DNA of 64,000 bases from assembly GCA_035716005.1 (NCBI GenBank), contig DASTKG010000097.1:4526-68525 (forward strand). Direction: 5' to 3'. The stretch's first letter is position 1, and the number at the start of each line of letters is the position of its first letter. Position numbers and translations under genes: made by a program. The DNA comes from SZUA-252 sp035716005 (GTDB taxonomy: Bacteria; Eisenbacteria; RBG-16-71-46; SZUA-252). Shown here piece after piece: positions 38,861 through 47,474 of this stretch. The notes below the pieces were generated by a model. It was not told the DNA's origin, did not search any database, and saw only the letters and a program-made list of their open reading frames with translations.

Positions 38861-40551
38861 GCGATCAGCGCGACGTTCTCGAGGTCGACGTCCTCTTCGT
38901 CGGCGGCGGCCCCTCCGGGCTCGCCGGCGCGCTCCGCCTCACGCAGCTCATCGAGGCGCACAATCAGAAGGCGGCGTCCGGCGGCGGCGCGCCGCTCGGC
39001 GACGTGACGATCGCGGTTCTCGAGAAGGCCTCCGAGATCGGCGCGCACGGGATCTCCGGCTGCGTGATGGATCCGCGCGGACTGCGCGAGCTCCTGCCCG
39101 ACTACCGCGAGAAGGGCGCCCCCATCGAGGCCGACGTCTCGAGCGACGATCTCTATCTCTTCTCCAAGGCGGGCCAGGTCCGCTTCCCCATCCTTCCGCC
39201 CCCGATGCAGAACCACGGCAACCACGTCATCTCGCTCGGCGCGCTGGAGAAGTGGCTCGGCGGCCTCGTCGAGGCGACGGGCGCGTACGTCCTCCCCAAC
39301 ATGGCCGCCGTCGACGCCCTCTTCGAGGGGGAGCAGATGGTCGGCGTGAGGACCGGCGACAAGGGAGTCGACCGGCACGGGAACCGGAAGCCGAACTTCG
39401 AGCCGGGCGCCGACGTCCGCGCCAAGGTCACGGTGCTGGCGGAGGGCGTGCGCGGCTCGCTCGCGAAGCGGCTGAACCCGAAGCTTCGCCTCGACGAGGG
39501 GCGCGCGCCGCAGATCTACGCGACCGGCGTGAAGGAAGTCTGGCAGATGCCCGCCGGGCGCGTCCCGAAGGGGCGCGTCGTCCACACGATGGGCTTCCCG
39601 CTCGACAGCGAGACGTTCGGCGGCGGCTTCATCTACGGCATGGACGGCGACAAGTGGACGATCGGCTTCGTGACCGGACTCGACTACAGGAATCCGACCA
39701 CCGACCCGCACGGCCTCTTCCAGGCGTTCAAGCGGCATCCTTTCGTCGCCGCTCTCCTCGAGGGCGGCACGATCCTCTCCTACGGCGCGAAGGCGATCCC
39801 CGAGGGAGGCTTCTATTCGATGCCGCGCCTCTCCTGGAACGGCGGCCTCCAGGTCGGCGACAGCGCGGCCTTCCTGAACGGACAGCGCCTGAAGGGCGTC
39901 CACCTCGCGATCAAGTCGGGAATGCTCGCGGCCGAGACCGCCTTCGAAGCGCTCCTCGCCGGCAAGTTCGACGCGGCGACGCTCGGCTCCTACGACGCCA
40001 AGGTGCGCGCCTCGTGGGCGTGGCAGGAGCTTCATGGAGTTCGGAATTTCCATCAGGGTTTCGAGCACGGGATGTGGATGGGGATGGTGAACACCGGCCT
40101 CCAGCTCGTCACGGGCGGTCGCGGGCTGGGCGAGCGCCCGACCTGGCATGCCGGCCACGAGCGGATGCGAACGCTGAAGGCGGCGGGCGTCGCGCCGATC
40201 TCGCTGGAGGAGACGCAGCGCCGCTACGACAACGAGCGCACCTTCACGAAGGTGAACGACGTCTTCCATTCGGGCACGAAGCACGACGAGGACCAGCCGT
40301 CGCATCTCCTCGTCTCCGACACCTCGATCTGCGCCACGCGCTGCCGCGAGGAGTACGGGAATCCCTGCCAGCACTTCTGCCCCGCCAACGTCTACGAGAT
40401 GGTTCCGGACGGCGACCGCGGCGCCGTGAAGCTGAAACTGAATCCGTCGAACTGCGTCCACTGCAAGACGTGCGACATCGCCGATCCGTACCAGATCATC
40501 ACCTGGGTCCCGCCGGAGGGAGGCGGCGGCCCGAACTACGTCCATCTGTGA
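38857..40551 (+). CDS. etfD: Electron-transfer flavoprotein-ubiquinone oxidoreductase
   Basis: 564-aa membrane-associated FAD/[4Fe-4S] protein that passes electrons from ETF to the quinone pool. FAD motif VLFVGGGPSGLAGALRL at the start, EKASEIGAHGISGCVMDP, VTGLDYRNPTTDPHGLFQAFK and LNGQRLKGVHLAIKSGMLAAE in the middle, and a ferredoxin-like end: CPANVYEM, NCVHCKTCDIADP and WVPPEGGGGPNY. All are typical. It starts at an ATG overlapping the trxB stop. No ETF alpha/beta genes are near, so those must be elsewhere. It supports fatty acid or amino acid oxidation. Confidence 0.94.
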   Translation: MSDQRDVLEVDVLFVGGGPSGLAGALRLTQLIEAHNQKAASGGGAPLGDVTIAVLEKASEIGAHGISGCVMDPRGLRELLPDYREKGAPIEADVSSDDLYLFSKAGQVRFPILPPPMQNHGNHVISLGALEKWLGGLVEATGAYVLPNMAAVDALFEGEQMVGVRTGDKGVDRHGNRKPNFEPGADVRAKVTVLAEGVRGSLAKRLNPKLRLDEGRAPQIYATGVKEVWQMPAGRVPKGRVVHTMGFPLDSETFGGGFIYGMDGDKWTIGFVTGLDYRNPTTDPHGLFQAFKRHPFVAALLEGGTILSYGAKAIPEGGFYSMPRLSWNGGLQVGDSAAFLNGQRLKGVHLAIKSGMLAAETAFEALLAGKFDAATLGSYDAKVRASWAWQELHGVRNFHQGFEHGMWMGMVNTGLQLVTGGRGLGERPTWHAGHERMRTLKAAGVAPISLEETQRRYDNERTFTKVNDVFHSGTKHDEDQPSHLLVSDTSICATRCREEYGNPCQHFCPANVYEMVPDGDRGAVKLKLNPSNCVHCKTCDIADPYQIITWVPPEGGGGPNYVHL

Positions 40552-41258
40552 GCCCGGCCCGGGCCGGGGCGGTCGGGACGGGGGCCGGAGCCCGTCTCCG
40601 AGGCATTTCCAAGACCTATCCCGCCGCCGGCGAGGACGTCCACGCTCTCCGCGACATCGACCTCGACGTCGCCCCCGGTGAGATCGTCGCCCTCCTCGGG
40701 CGAAGCGGCTCCGGGAAGACGACGCTCCTCAACATCCTCGGCACCCTCGATCGCCCCACGTCGGGCTCGATCGAGATCGCCGGACGGAGGGTCGACGGAC
40801 TCGACGAGAGCGAGCTCCTGCGCCTGAGGCGCGAGTCGCTCGGCTTCGTCTTCCAGTTCTTTCATCTCCTTCCCTATCTGAGCGCGCTCGAGAACGCGGT
40901 CCTTCCGCTCTGGCTGGCCGGCCATCACGGGCCCGAGGCCGCGCTGCGGGCCCGGGAGCTCCTCGCGCGGGTCGGACTCTCCGACAAGGCCGACCGCCCG
41001 GCCGGACGCCTCTCGGGGGGCGAGATGCAGCGAGTGGCCGTGGCCCGCGCGCTCGTGAACGAGCCGGCCCTGATCCTCGCGGACGAGCCGACGGGAAATC
41101 TCGACCAGGCGAACGCGGAGACGGTCCTCGACCTCCTCCGAGGGCTCGTGCGCGAGCAGGGGGTCACGCTCGTTCTCGCCACCCACAGCGAGGCCGCCGC
41201 CGCGAGCGCCGACCGCCGCGTCCGCCTCCTCGACGGCCGCATCGTGGGAATCGACTAG
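40548..41258 (+). CDS. ABC transporter ATP-binding protein (LolD/MacB/AttF type)
   Basis: 236-aa ATPase of the lipoprotein/antimicrobial-peptide exporter type. Walker A is GRSGSGKTT, signature LSGGEMQRVAVARAL and Walker B LILADEPTGNLD, with TYPAAGEDVHALRDIDL at the front. The GTG start overlaps the ETF-QO stop (GTGA). The FtsX-type permease follows 12 nt downstream and the AttH/CrtC-like protein after that, matching the attEFGH gene order; the ATPase corresponds to AttE/F. Substrate unknown. Confidence 0.92.
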   Translation: MSPARAGAVGTGAGARLRGISKTYPAAGEDVHALRDIDLDVAPGEIVALLGRSGSGKTTLLNILGTLDRPTSGSIEIAGRRVDGLDESELLRLRRESLGFVFQFFHLLPYLSALENAVLPLWLAGHHGPEAALRARELLARVGLSDKADRPAGRLSGGEMQRVAVARALVNEPALILADEPTGNLDQANAETVLDLLRGLVREQGVTLVLATHSEAAAASADRRVRLLDGRIVGID

Positions 41259-41270
41259 GCCGCCCGCCCC

Positions 41271-43853
41271 GTGACGGGAACGATCCGAGCCCTCGGCTTC
41301 CGGCCGCTCCGCCGGCACGTGGGGCGAACGCTCGTCACGCTCCTCGGCGTGGCCGCCGGCGTGGCGGTCTCGATCGGCATCGATCTCGCCGCGCAGGCCT
41401 CCATTCGCTCCTTCTCGGAGTCGGCTCGGGCCGTGGCCGGACGCGCCGCCCTGCGCGTCCATCACCGTCCCCTCCCGCTCCCCGAGTCGACCCTCGTGGC
41501 GCTCGCTCCCTTCCAGACGCGGGCGCTCCTCCTGCCGACGCTCGAGGCGGTGGCGCGTGCCCACGGCCCGACCGGACCGGCGTTCTCGATCCTGGGAGTC
41601 GATCTCCTCGGCGACCCGCGCTTCGCTCCCGAGCGGAGCGCGCCCCCCGACCTCGCGCGGGCGAGATCCCTCTTCGACGGCGGGACCCTCTTCATCCCCG
41701 AGGGGCTCGCCGCGCGATTGCGGGCGTCGGCGCCCGCGGGCGCGGCGTCGGGATCGTCCGACTCGATCGACGTCATCGTCGGAACGAGGCGCCATCGGTT
41801 TCGGATCGCCACGATCCCCGTCGCCCCCTCCGATCGGGCCCTCTCCGCCTCGGCGGGCGCCGCGTTCCTCGACATCGCGCCGTTCCAGGAGCGCTTCGGC
41901 CGCCGCGGCGAGCTCGACTGGATCGACATCGAAGCGCGAGCGGGCGTGGACCGGGCGAAGCTGCGCGCCGACATCGCGGCGCTCCTCGGCGCCGATCTCC
42001 GCGTGGAACCGCCCGAGGAGCGCGCGCTCCAGATGGAGCGGATGCTCGACTCCTACCGGCGGAACCTCCGCGCCCTCACGCTCGTCTCCCTCATCGTCGG
42101 CGTGCTTCTCGCGTACAACGCCCTCCTCTCCTCGGTCCTCCAGCGCCGCGGCGAGATCTCGCTCCTTCGCGCGCTCGGAATCCCGGGGCCGCTTCTCGCG
42201 ATCGTCTTCGGGATCGAGGCCCTCGCGGTCGGGCTCGCCGGCGGCATCGGCGGCACGCTCCTCGGCCTCCTCCTCGCGCGGGGCTCGCTCGGCGTCGTGA
42301 GCCGGACGGTGAGCGAGCTCTACGGCCGCATCACGCCGGGGGCGGCGACCCTCACCGCCGAACACTGGATCGCCGGCATGTCGCTCGGACTCGGCGCCGC
42401 CCTTCTCGCCGCGGCCGGTCCTCTGCGCGAGGCGATGCGGATCCGCCCGCTCGAATTCCTGCGCGAGGAGCATCCCGGCGCGCCCCTCGCGCGCGTCTCG
42501 TCGCGCCGGCTCCTCGCCGCCGCGGCGGCGGTCGCGGTGGCCCTCTACGTCCTCTGGCGCCCCACGGGAATCGGCGCCGGCGTTCGCGGCTACGTCGGCG
42601 CGGGCGCCGCGCTCCTCGCGGGCTCTCTCCTCGCCGAGCCGTTCTTCACGTTCCTGACGCATCGCCTTCGCCCCCTCTTCCAGCGCCTCGCGCCCCCGGC
42701 GGGCCGGATCGCGTGGGCCACGGCGCTCGCCGCCCGCCGGCGACTCGGCGTTGCCGTGGCCGCGCTTCTCCTCGCCTACGCCATCGTCTGGGGGATGGCC
42801 TCGCTCGTGAAATCGTTCCGCGTCACCGTCGACACGTGGGCCGGCTCCACGCTCCGGGCCGATCTCTGGGTCACGCCGCAGAGCCGGGCGGGGAGCCCCA
42901 CCGAGGGAACGATGCCGGCGGCCTGGCGGCCGCGCCTCGCCGCGCTGCCCGAGGTGGCCGACGTCGACGCCTTTCGCGTCCGCGAGACGCTCCTCGACGG
43001 CGAGATCGCCTTCCTCGGAGCGGGCGAGACGAGCGTCCTCGCGAAGCACGGCTATCTCCCGCTCGCCGACGGCTCCGATCCGAGGCCTCGTCTCGCCGCG
43101 ATGCGGGGAGGGCGGCACGCCTTCGTCTCGGAGCCGCTCGCCCGCCGGCGCGGTCTCGCCGTGGGCGATTCCGTGGCGCTCGACTCGCCGACGGGACGGC
43201 ATCGCTACGAGATCCTCGCCGTCTACCGCGACTACGCCTCCGACCGGGGCTACGTCGTGCTCGATCGCGAAACCTATCTCGCCGACTTCCGCGACTCGCT
43301 CGTCAGCACGTACGCCCTCTACCTCCACCCCGGCGTCACGCCCGAGCGCGGCGCGGCCGCCGTCTCCGCCCTCCTCGGCCCGGAGGAGTACGTCCGGCTC
43401 ACCGACACGCGGACGATCCGGCGCGAGGTCCAGCGGGTGCTCCGCAACACCTTCGCCGTGACCGACGCGCTCGAGATCGTGGCGATGGTGGTGGCGCTCC
43501 TCTCGGTGCTCGGAACGCTGGCGGCCCTGGTCCTCGAGCGCACGAGGGAGATCGGCGTGCTCCGCGCGATCGGAGCGAGCCGCGGCCAGGTGACGGCGGC
43601 GCTCCTCCTCGAAGGGGCGCTCCTCGCCGCCGCGGGGCTCCTCCTCGGCGCCTTGACCGGGATTCTCCTGAGCGCCGTGCTCGTCTACGTCGTGAATCGC
43701 GAGTCGTTCGGCTGGACGCTCGCCCTCGCCACGCCGTGGCGGCACACGCTCTTCTTCGCCCTCGTCCTCTTCGCGGCCGCGCTCCTCGCGGCGGTGCCGC
43801 CCGCGCGCCGCGCGGCCTCGGTCCCGCCCCGGGAGGCGATGTCCCGTGCGTAG
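41271..43853 (+). CDS. FtsX-like ABC transporter permease
   Basis: 860-aa permease with a first N-terminal helix (about 12-35), a periplasmic domain, three helices (about 265-390), a second set near 420-520 and a C-terminal FtsX domain (helices about 725-835, LGTLAALVLERTREIGVLRAIGAS). Two repeats of the FtsX unit suggest an AttG/LolE-type fusion that works as a monomer with the ATPase. The periplasmic loops are large. GTG 41271 is the start; the last 8 bp overlap the next gene. It partners the ATPase at 40548. Confidence 0.9.
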   Translation: MTGTIRALGFRPLRRHVGRTLVTLLGVAAGVAVSIGIDLAAQASIRSFSESARAVAGRAALRVHHRPLPLPESTLVALAPFQTRALLLPTLEAVARAHGPTGPAFSILGVDLLGDPRFAPERSAPPDLARARSLFDGGTLFIPEGLAARLRASAPAGAASGSSDSIDVIVGTRRHRFRIATIPVAPSDRALSASAGAAFLDIAPFQERFGRRGELDWIDIEARAGVDRAKLRADIAALLGADLRVEPPEERALQMERMLDSYRRNLRALTLVSLIVGVLLAYNALLSSVLQRRGEISLLRALGIPGPLLAIVFGIEALAVGLAGGIGGTLLGLLLARGSLGVVSRTVSELYGRITPGAATLTAEHWIAGMSLGLGAALLAAAGPLREAMRIRPLEFLREEHPGAPLARVSSRRLLAAAAAVAVALYVLWRPTGIGAGVRGYVGAGAALLAGSLLAEPFFTFLTHRLRPLFQRLAPPAGRIAWATALAARRRLGVAVAALLLAYAIVWGMASLVKSFRVTVDTWAGSTLRADLWVTPQSRAGSPTEGTMPAAWRPRLAALPEVADVDAFRVRETLLDGEIAFLGAGETSVLAKHGYLPLADGSDPRPRLAAMRGGRHAFVSEPLARRRGLAVGDSVALDSPTGRHRYEILAVYRDYASDRGYVVLDRETYLADFRDSLVSTYALYLHPGVTPERGAAAVSALLGPEEYVRLTDTRTIRREVQRVLRNTFAVTDALEIVAMVVALLSVLGTLAALVLERTREIGVLRAIGASRGQVTAALLLEGALLAAAGLLLGALTGILLSAVLVYVVNRESFGWTLALATPWRHTLFFALVLFAAALLAAVPPARRAASVPPREAMSRA

Positions 43854-45054
43854 CCGCGTCGCCGCCCTCGGCGCGTGGCCGGCGCTTCGCGGCGCGCTCC
43901 TGATCGCCGCGCTCCTCGGCGCGGCGGGGGCCGGAGTTCCGCCGCGCCGCATCGATTCCGACCGCGATCCCGGCGTGATCTCCTTCCCTCGCGCCCTGGG
44001 GGCGCATCCCGACGCGGCGCTCGAATGGTGGTATGTCACGGCGATCCTCCGCGACGACGACGGGCGAACGCTCGGCGCGCAGTGGACTCTCTTCCGCGTC
44101 CGGCTCGACCGGCTCGGCGGCGGCGCGCCGGCGACCGGCGCCGCTCCCGCGGCGGGCGGCGCGCCCTCCGCCTGGCGGCCCGGCGATCTCTACTTCGCGC
44201 ACGTCGCCATCGGCGATTCCGCGTCCCATTCCTTCGGCGTGGCGGAGCGCGTCGGCCGCACGGGGATCGCCATCGCCGGCGCGGACACGGCCGATCTCGA
44301 CGTCCGGATTCGCGACTGGTTCCTCCGCCGCGGGAGCGACGGGCGTTTTCGCCTGCGCGGCGCGAACGACGAGAGAACGCTCGAACTCACCCTCACGCCG
44401 TCGCGGCCCCGCCCCGTGGCGTGGGGCCCGGCCTTCCGCAGCGCGAAGAGCCCCGACCCGCGCTACTTCTCTCGCTATCAGACCGACCCGTGGATGCGCG
44501 CCGAGGGGACGATCTCCCCCGGGCCGGGAGCGGGGCGGCCCGTTCGGGGGACGGCATGGTTCGACCACGAATGGAGCGACGGCGCCTTCGACAGCGCGGT
44601 CGTCGGGTGGGACTGGCTCGGCGCGCGGCTCGGGGACGGGCGCGCCGTGATGCTCTACCGGCTTCGGGACGCCCGCGGCGGCACGCGGCACTTCTTCGGC
44701 GGCATCGTGGAACGCGACGGCCGCGTCATCCCCGTCGGCCCGGGCCAGGCGCGATGGAGCCCTCTCCGCGAATGGCGGAGCCCCAGAACCGAGGCGCGCT
44801 ATCCCGTGGCCTGGCGCATTCTCCTCGAGCCGCCCGGGGCGGCGCGCATGACGCTCGATTTCGGCGCCTCGTTCGACGCCCAGGAGCTCGTCACGGACAA
44901 GAGCACGCGCGTCACGTACTGGGAAGGGATGGTGAGCGGGACGGCGGAGGAAGAGGGAGCGCGGACGCCCCTCGAGGGCTACCTGGAATTGACGGGATAC
45001 GCCGGAGGCGGCGTGCCGGGACGGATCAGTAGCGGGGAACCGACGGGTCGATGA
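43846..45054 (+). CDS. AttH/CrtC-like lipocalin-fold exported protein
   Basis: 402-aa protein with a hydrophobic N-terminus (LGAWPALRGALLIAALLGAAGAG). The mature part has the AttH/hydroxyneurosporene-synthase pattern: HPDAALEWWYVTAILRDD, FDHEWSDGAFDSA, VVGWDWLGARLGDGRAVMLYRLRD and LVTDKSTRVTYWEGMVSGT, which are the conserved double-lipocalin blocks. In carotenoid-making bacteria CrtC hydrates carotenoids; here no carotenoid genes are near. The gene order ATPase, permease, AttH argues for an AttEFGH-type transporter accessory. Start GTG 43846 overlaps the permease by 8 bp; the end overlaps the convergent rhodanese by 29 bp. Confidence 0.82.
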   Translation: MRSRVAALGAWPALRGALLIAALLGAAGAGVPPRRIDSDRDPGVISFPRALGAHPDAALEWWYVTAILRDDDGRTLGAQWTLFRVRLDRLGGGAPATGAAPAAGGAPSAWRPGDLYFAHVAIGDSASHSFGVAERVGRTGIAIAGADTADLDVRIRDWFLRRGSDGRFRLRGANDERTLELTLTPSRPRPVAWGPAFRSAKSPDPRYFSRYQTDPWMRAEGTISPGPGAGRPVRGTAWFDHEWSDGAFDSAVVGWDWLGARLGDGRAVMLYRLRDARGGTRHFFGGIVERDGRVIPVGPGQARWSPLREWRSPRTEARYPVAWRILLEPPGAARMTLDFGASFDAQELVTDKSTRVTYWEGMVSGTAEEEGARTPLEGYLELTGYAGGGVPGRISSGEPTGR

Positions 45055-45361
45055 GCTCGGACCAGGCGTCGATGCCGCCCGTGAGATTCCGCACCTTGCG
45101 GTAGCCGGCGTTCCAGAGAACGAGGCAGGCGTCGACGCTCCGCTCGCCGACGTGGCAGTAGACGATCACTTCCCTCGAAGGCTCGAGCTCGCCGAGGCGC
45201 GACTCCAGCTCGCCGAGCGGGATGTGGATGGCGCCGTCGAGATGGGCGCGCTCCCACTCCCAGTCCTCGCGCACGTCGAGGAGGACGAAGTCCTCCCCCG
45301 CGTCCGCCATCTCGCGCACCAGTTCGGGCGAAATTTCGAGCTCGTCGAGGTGATCGCGCAC
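45026..45361 (-). CDS. Rhodanese-domain protein
   Basis: 111-aa single-domain sulfurtransferase. VLLDVREDWEWERAHLDGAIHIPLGEL is the rhodanese strand and YCHVGERS holds the active-site Cys, with NLTGGIDAWSELIDPSVPRY at the end. No export signal, so cytoplasmic. The GTG start lies 7 nt after the CcmD stop, so it is the last gene of the ccm operon. A role in supplying sulfur or handling thiols for haem-protein work is inference. Confidence 0.9.
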   Translation of the reverse strand: MRDHLDELEISPELVREMADAGEDFVLLDVREDWEWERAHLDGAIHIPLGELESRLGELEPSREVIVYCHVGERSVDACLVLWNAGYRKVRNLTGGIDAWSELIDPSVPRY

Positions 45362-45368
45362 GGGCTTC

Positions 45369-45467
45369 CTACTCTCCGCTCAGGGAGCGCTCGCGCGAGG
45401 CGGTGGCGAGCGCCCAGAGGATCCAGATCACGACGGTGACGATGTAGGAGATGATGGCGTAGATCAC
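45369..45467 (-). CDS. ccmD: CcmD-like small membrane protein
   Basis: 32-aa protein, one hydrophobic helix (YAIISYIVTVVIWILWALA) plus a short charged tail (TASRERSLSGE). It starts GTG at 45467 overlapping the ccmC stop (GTGA). Position after ccmA-ccmB-ccmC and its size are those of CcmD, which holds the CcmABC complex with CcmE. E. coli CcmD is about 69 aa, so this is shorter. Sequence similarity is too short for certainty; position makes the call. Confidence 0.65.
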   Translation of the reverse strand: MIYAIISYIVTVVIWILWALATASRERSLSGE

Positions 45468-46165
45468 GCCTGCCTCCTCCCTTCCGACGGGGCCGGAAGG
45501 GCCGGGTCGGCGAGGGCGCGCGCCTCCGCGCGCCACTCGAGGCGCAGCCGCTGGAGGAGCGCCGCCGCGTAGAAGACCATCCACGCCGCCATGCCCACGA
45601 GAAGCGTGATCCTCATCTCGGGGACCATGGTGACGTTCTTCGGGTGGAGCGATCCGCGCCACCATTCGATCGACTTCCAGACGATCGGCAGGTTCACGAA
45701 GAAGACGATCCCCATGACCGACGAGATCGTCCGCCGCGACTCGGAACGAAGCGACGCCCGCACCACGTGGTAGCCGGCGTAGAGAATCCAGAGGATGAGG
45801 AAGGTGGTGAGCCTCGGCTCCCACGTCCACCAGGTGTTCCAGGCCGAGCGGGCCCAGAGCGGCCCGGTGATCATCACGACGGTCGCGAAGACCATCCCGA
45901 TCTCGCACGAGGCCGCGGCCAGCCCGTCCCAGCGCCAGTCCTTCGTCGCCAGGTAGGCGATGCTCGCCGCGAAGGTGACGCCGAAGGCGATGAGTGTGGC
46001 GATGGCGCTCGGCACGTGCACGTAGACGATCTTCTGGACCGGCCCCATCTGCACCTCGATCGGCGCGCGGCTCGCCATCCAGAACGAGATCGCCACCAGC
46101 GCGAGGGACGCGGCCCACAGCGCCTTGCCGACCCCGTTCCACCATCGCGGAATCGTCGGATTCAC
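45464..46165 (-). CDS. ccmC: CcmC haem-handling membrane protein
   Basis: 233-aa protein with six helices. The haem-binding block is WNTWWTWEPRLTTFLILW, the WWD-type motif of CcmC (normally WWVWDARLTS); the Asp of WWD is Glu-Pro here. VQKIVYVHVPSAIATLIAF supplies the first conserved His, and VTMVPEMRITLLV follows. CcmC loads haem onto CcmE. GTG start at 46165 overlaps the ccmB stop (GTGA). The last 15 residues (ALADPALPAPSEGRR) are not conserved. Confidence 0.92.
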   Translation of the reverse strand: MNPTIPRWWNGVGKALWAASLALVAISFWMASRAPIEVQMGPVQKIVYVHVPSAIATLIAFGVTFAASIAYLATKDWRWDGLAAASCEIGMVFATVVMITGPLWARSAWNTWWTWEPRLTTFLILWILYAGYHVVRASLRSESRRTISSVMGIVFFVNLPIVWKSIEWWRGSLHPKNVTMVPEMRITLLVGMAAWMVFYAAALLQRLRLEWRAEARALADPALPAPSEGRRQA

Positions 46166-46836
46166 TCGGTCGCCTCCTGAATGAGTTCGTACAAGAACGC
46201 CGCCATCGCCAGGCCGAGCACGTCCATGACGGCGAGCACCTTGATCCAGTCCCGGACCGGGTCGATCGACCCGTCGCCCCAGAGCGCGTTCGTCAGCTTC
46301 ACGGCGCCGATCCAGAGGGGCACGAGGGACGGAAAGAGCACCACCGAGAGGAGGAGCTCGCGCGCTCGGATTCCCCGCGCCAGCGCCGCGAAGAGGGTTC
46401 CCCACGCAGCATACCCGACGAGCCCCAGGGCGGCAACGCCGAGCACGCCCGGGAGGACGCGGAGGTTTCCCACGTCGAAGAAGATGGAGACGATCGGGAG
46501 GAGGAGGAGGAAGTCGGCGCTCACCAGGAGGAGGTTGGCGATCGTCTTCCCGAGGTAGAGGGCGTAGGGATCGGCGCCGGTGAGACGGAGCGCGTCGCCG
46601 CCGCCCGATTCGCTCTCGAGGTCGAGGGCCCGCGTCAGTCCCAGCACGCCGGCGAAGAAGAGGGCGCCCCAAAGGGTCGCGCTCGCCTCCTTGGCCGGAT
46701 CGCCGAAGACGGGGCCGAACGCAACGCTCAGGATGAGGACGAGCGACGCGCTGAAGAGCGCGAGCGTGGCGAGGAAGCGGGCGTCCCGCGCGTGGAGGCG
46801 GAGGTCCTTCATCGTCACGGCCAGGATGGTCCTCAC
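46162..46836 (-). CDS. ccmB: CcmB ABC permease
   Basis: 224-aa membrane protein with six helices, AGVLGLTRALDLESESGG in the second loop and LLSVVLFPSLVPLWIGAVKLTNAL in the later ones, as in CcmB. It works with CcmA to release haem-loaded CcmE. GTG 46836 overlaps the ccmA stop (GTGA). It starts RTILAVTMKDLRLHARDARF. Confidence 0.9.
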   Translation of the reverse strand: MRTILAVTMKDLRLHARDARFLATLALFSASLVLILSVAFGPVFGDPAKEASATLWGALFFAGVLGLTRALDLESESGGGDALRLTGADPYALYLGKTIANLLLVSADFLLLLPIVSIFFDVGNLRVLPGVLGVAALGLVGYAAWGTLFAALARGIRARELLLSVVLFPSLVPLWIGAVKLTNALWGDGSIDPVRDWIKVLAVMDVLGLAMAAFLYELIQEATE

Positions 46837-47474
46837 GCCGCCGCCTCCACGCGGCCCGCGTTCATGCGGAGGACTCGCGTGGCGAGCGGGCGGACCCGCT
46901 CGGGCTCGTGCGTGATGACGAGACTCCCCGCCCCGCGCTCGCGCGCGTCGCGAAGGACCTCGTTCACCACCGCGACGCCGGTCTCGTCGAGGCCGGTGTA
47001 GGGCTCGTCGAGGATGAGGATCTTAGGGTCGGCGAGGAGCGCGCGCGCCAGGACGATCCGCTGGAGCATCCCGCGCGAGAACCGCTCCACCGGCGAGCGC
47101 GCGAAGGGCGCCATGCCGAGCCGCTCCAGAAGCTCCATGGCGCGGCGCTCCGGAGACGGCACGCCCGCCAAGCCCCCGAAGAAGGAGAGGTTCTCGAGCG
47201 GGGTCAAGCCCAGGTAGAGGAGCGGCCGGTGGCTCGCGAAGCCGATGGAGCGGCGCGCGGCCGCCCGGCGTCGCGCGATCGGTTCGCCGTCCACGGTGAG
47301 AACGCCGCGATCGGGCGAGAGGAGGGTCGCCAGGATATTCGCGAGGGTCGTCTTTCCCGACCCGTTCGTGCCGAGGAGGAGGGTGATGCCGCCCGGAGCG
47401 ATTTCGATGTCGGCGTCGCGAAGGACGATGCGCGTGTCGAATCGCTTTTGAATCCCCTCGGCCCGGAGAATCAA
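46833..47474 (-). CDS. ccmA: CcmA haem-exporter ATP-binding protein
   Basis: 213-aa ATPase. Walker A GTNGSGKTT, signature FSRGMLQRIVLARAL and Walker B ILILDEPYTGLD, with GHRPLLY-like SHRPLLYLGLTPLENL in the Q-loop area. It powers release of haem from CcmE. The start is TTG at 47474 overlapping the stop of the unknown gene upstream (TTGA); no ATG or GTG gives the right N-terminus (LILRAEGIQKRF). Both the TTG and the overlap fit the coupled operon. Confidence 0.92.
   Translation of the reverse strand: MILRAEGIQKRFDTRIVLRDADIEIAPGGITLLLGTNGSGKTTLANILATLLSPDRGVLTVDGEPIARRRAAARRSIGFASHRPLLYLGLTPLENLSFFGGLAGVPSPERRAMELLERLGMAPFARSPVERFSRGMLQRIVLARALLADPKILILDEPYTGLDETGVAVVNEVLRDARERGAGSLVITHEPERVRPLATRVLRMNAGRVEAAA

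Noticed and set aside
40536..44039. Very long open frame (over 1100 codons) on the minus strand opposite the ABC/FtsX genes
   Set aside because: It is antisense to well-conserved genes; composition is Arg/Glu/Asp/Gly-rich, as produced by GC-biased third positions, and it has no domain or start signal.
43846..45054. Carotenoid 1,2-hydratase (CrtC) function
   Set aside because: The fold matches AttH/CrtC, but there are no carotenoid genes and the ABC context supports an AttH-type accessory instead.
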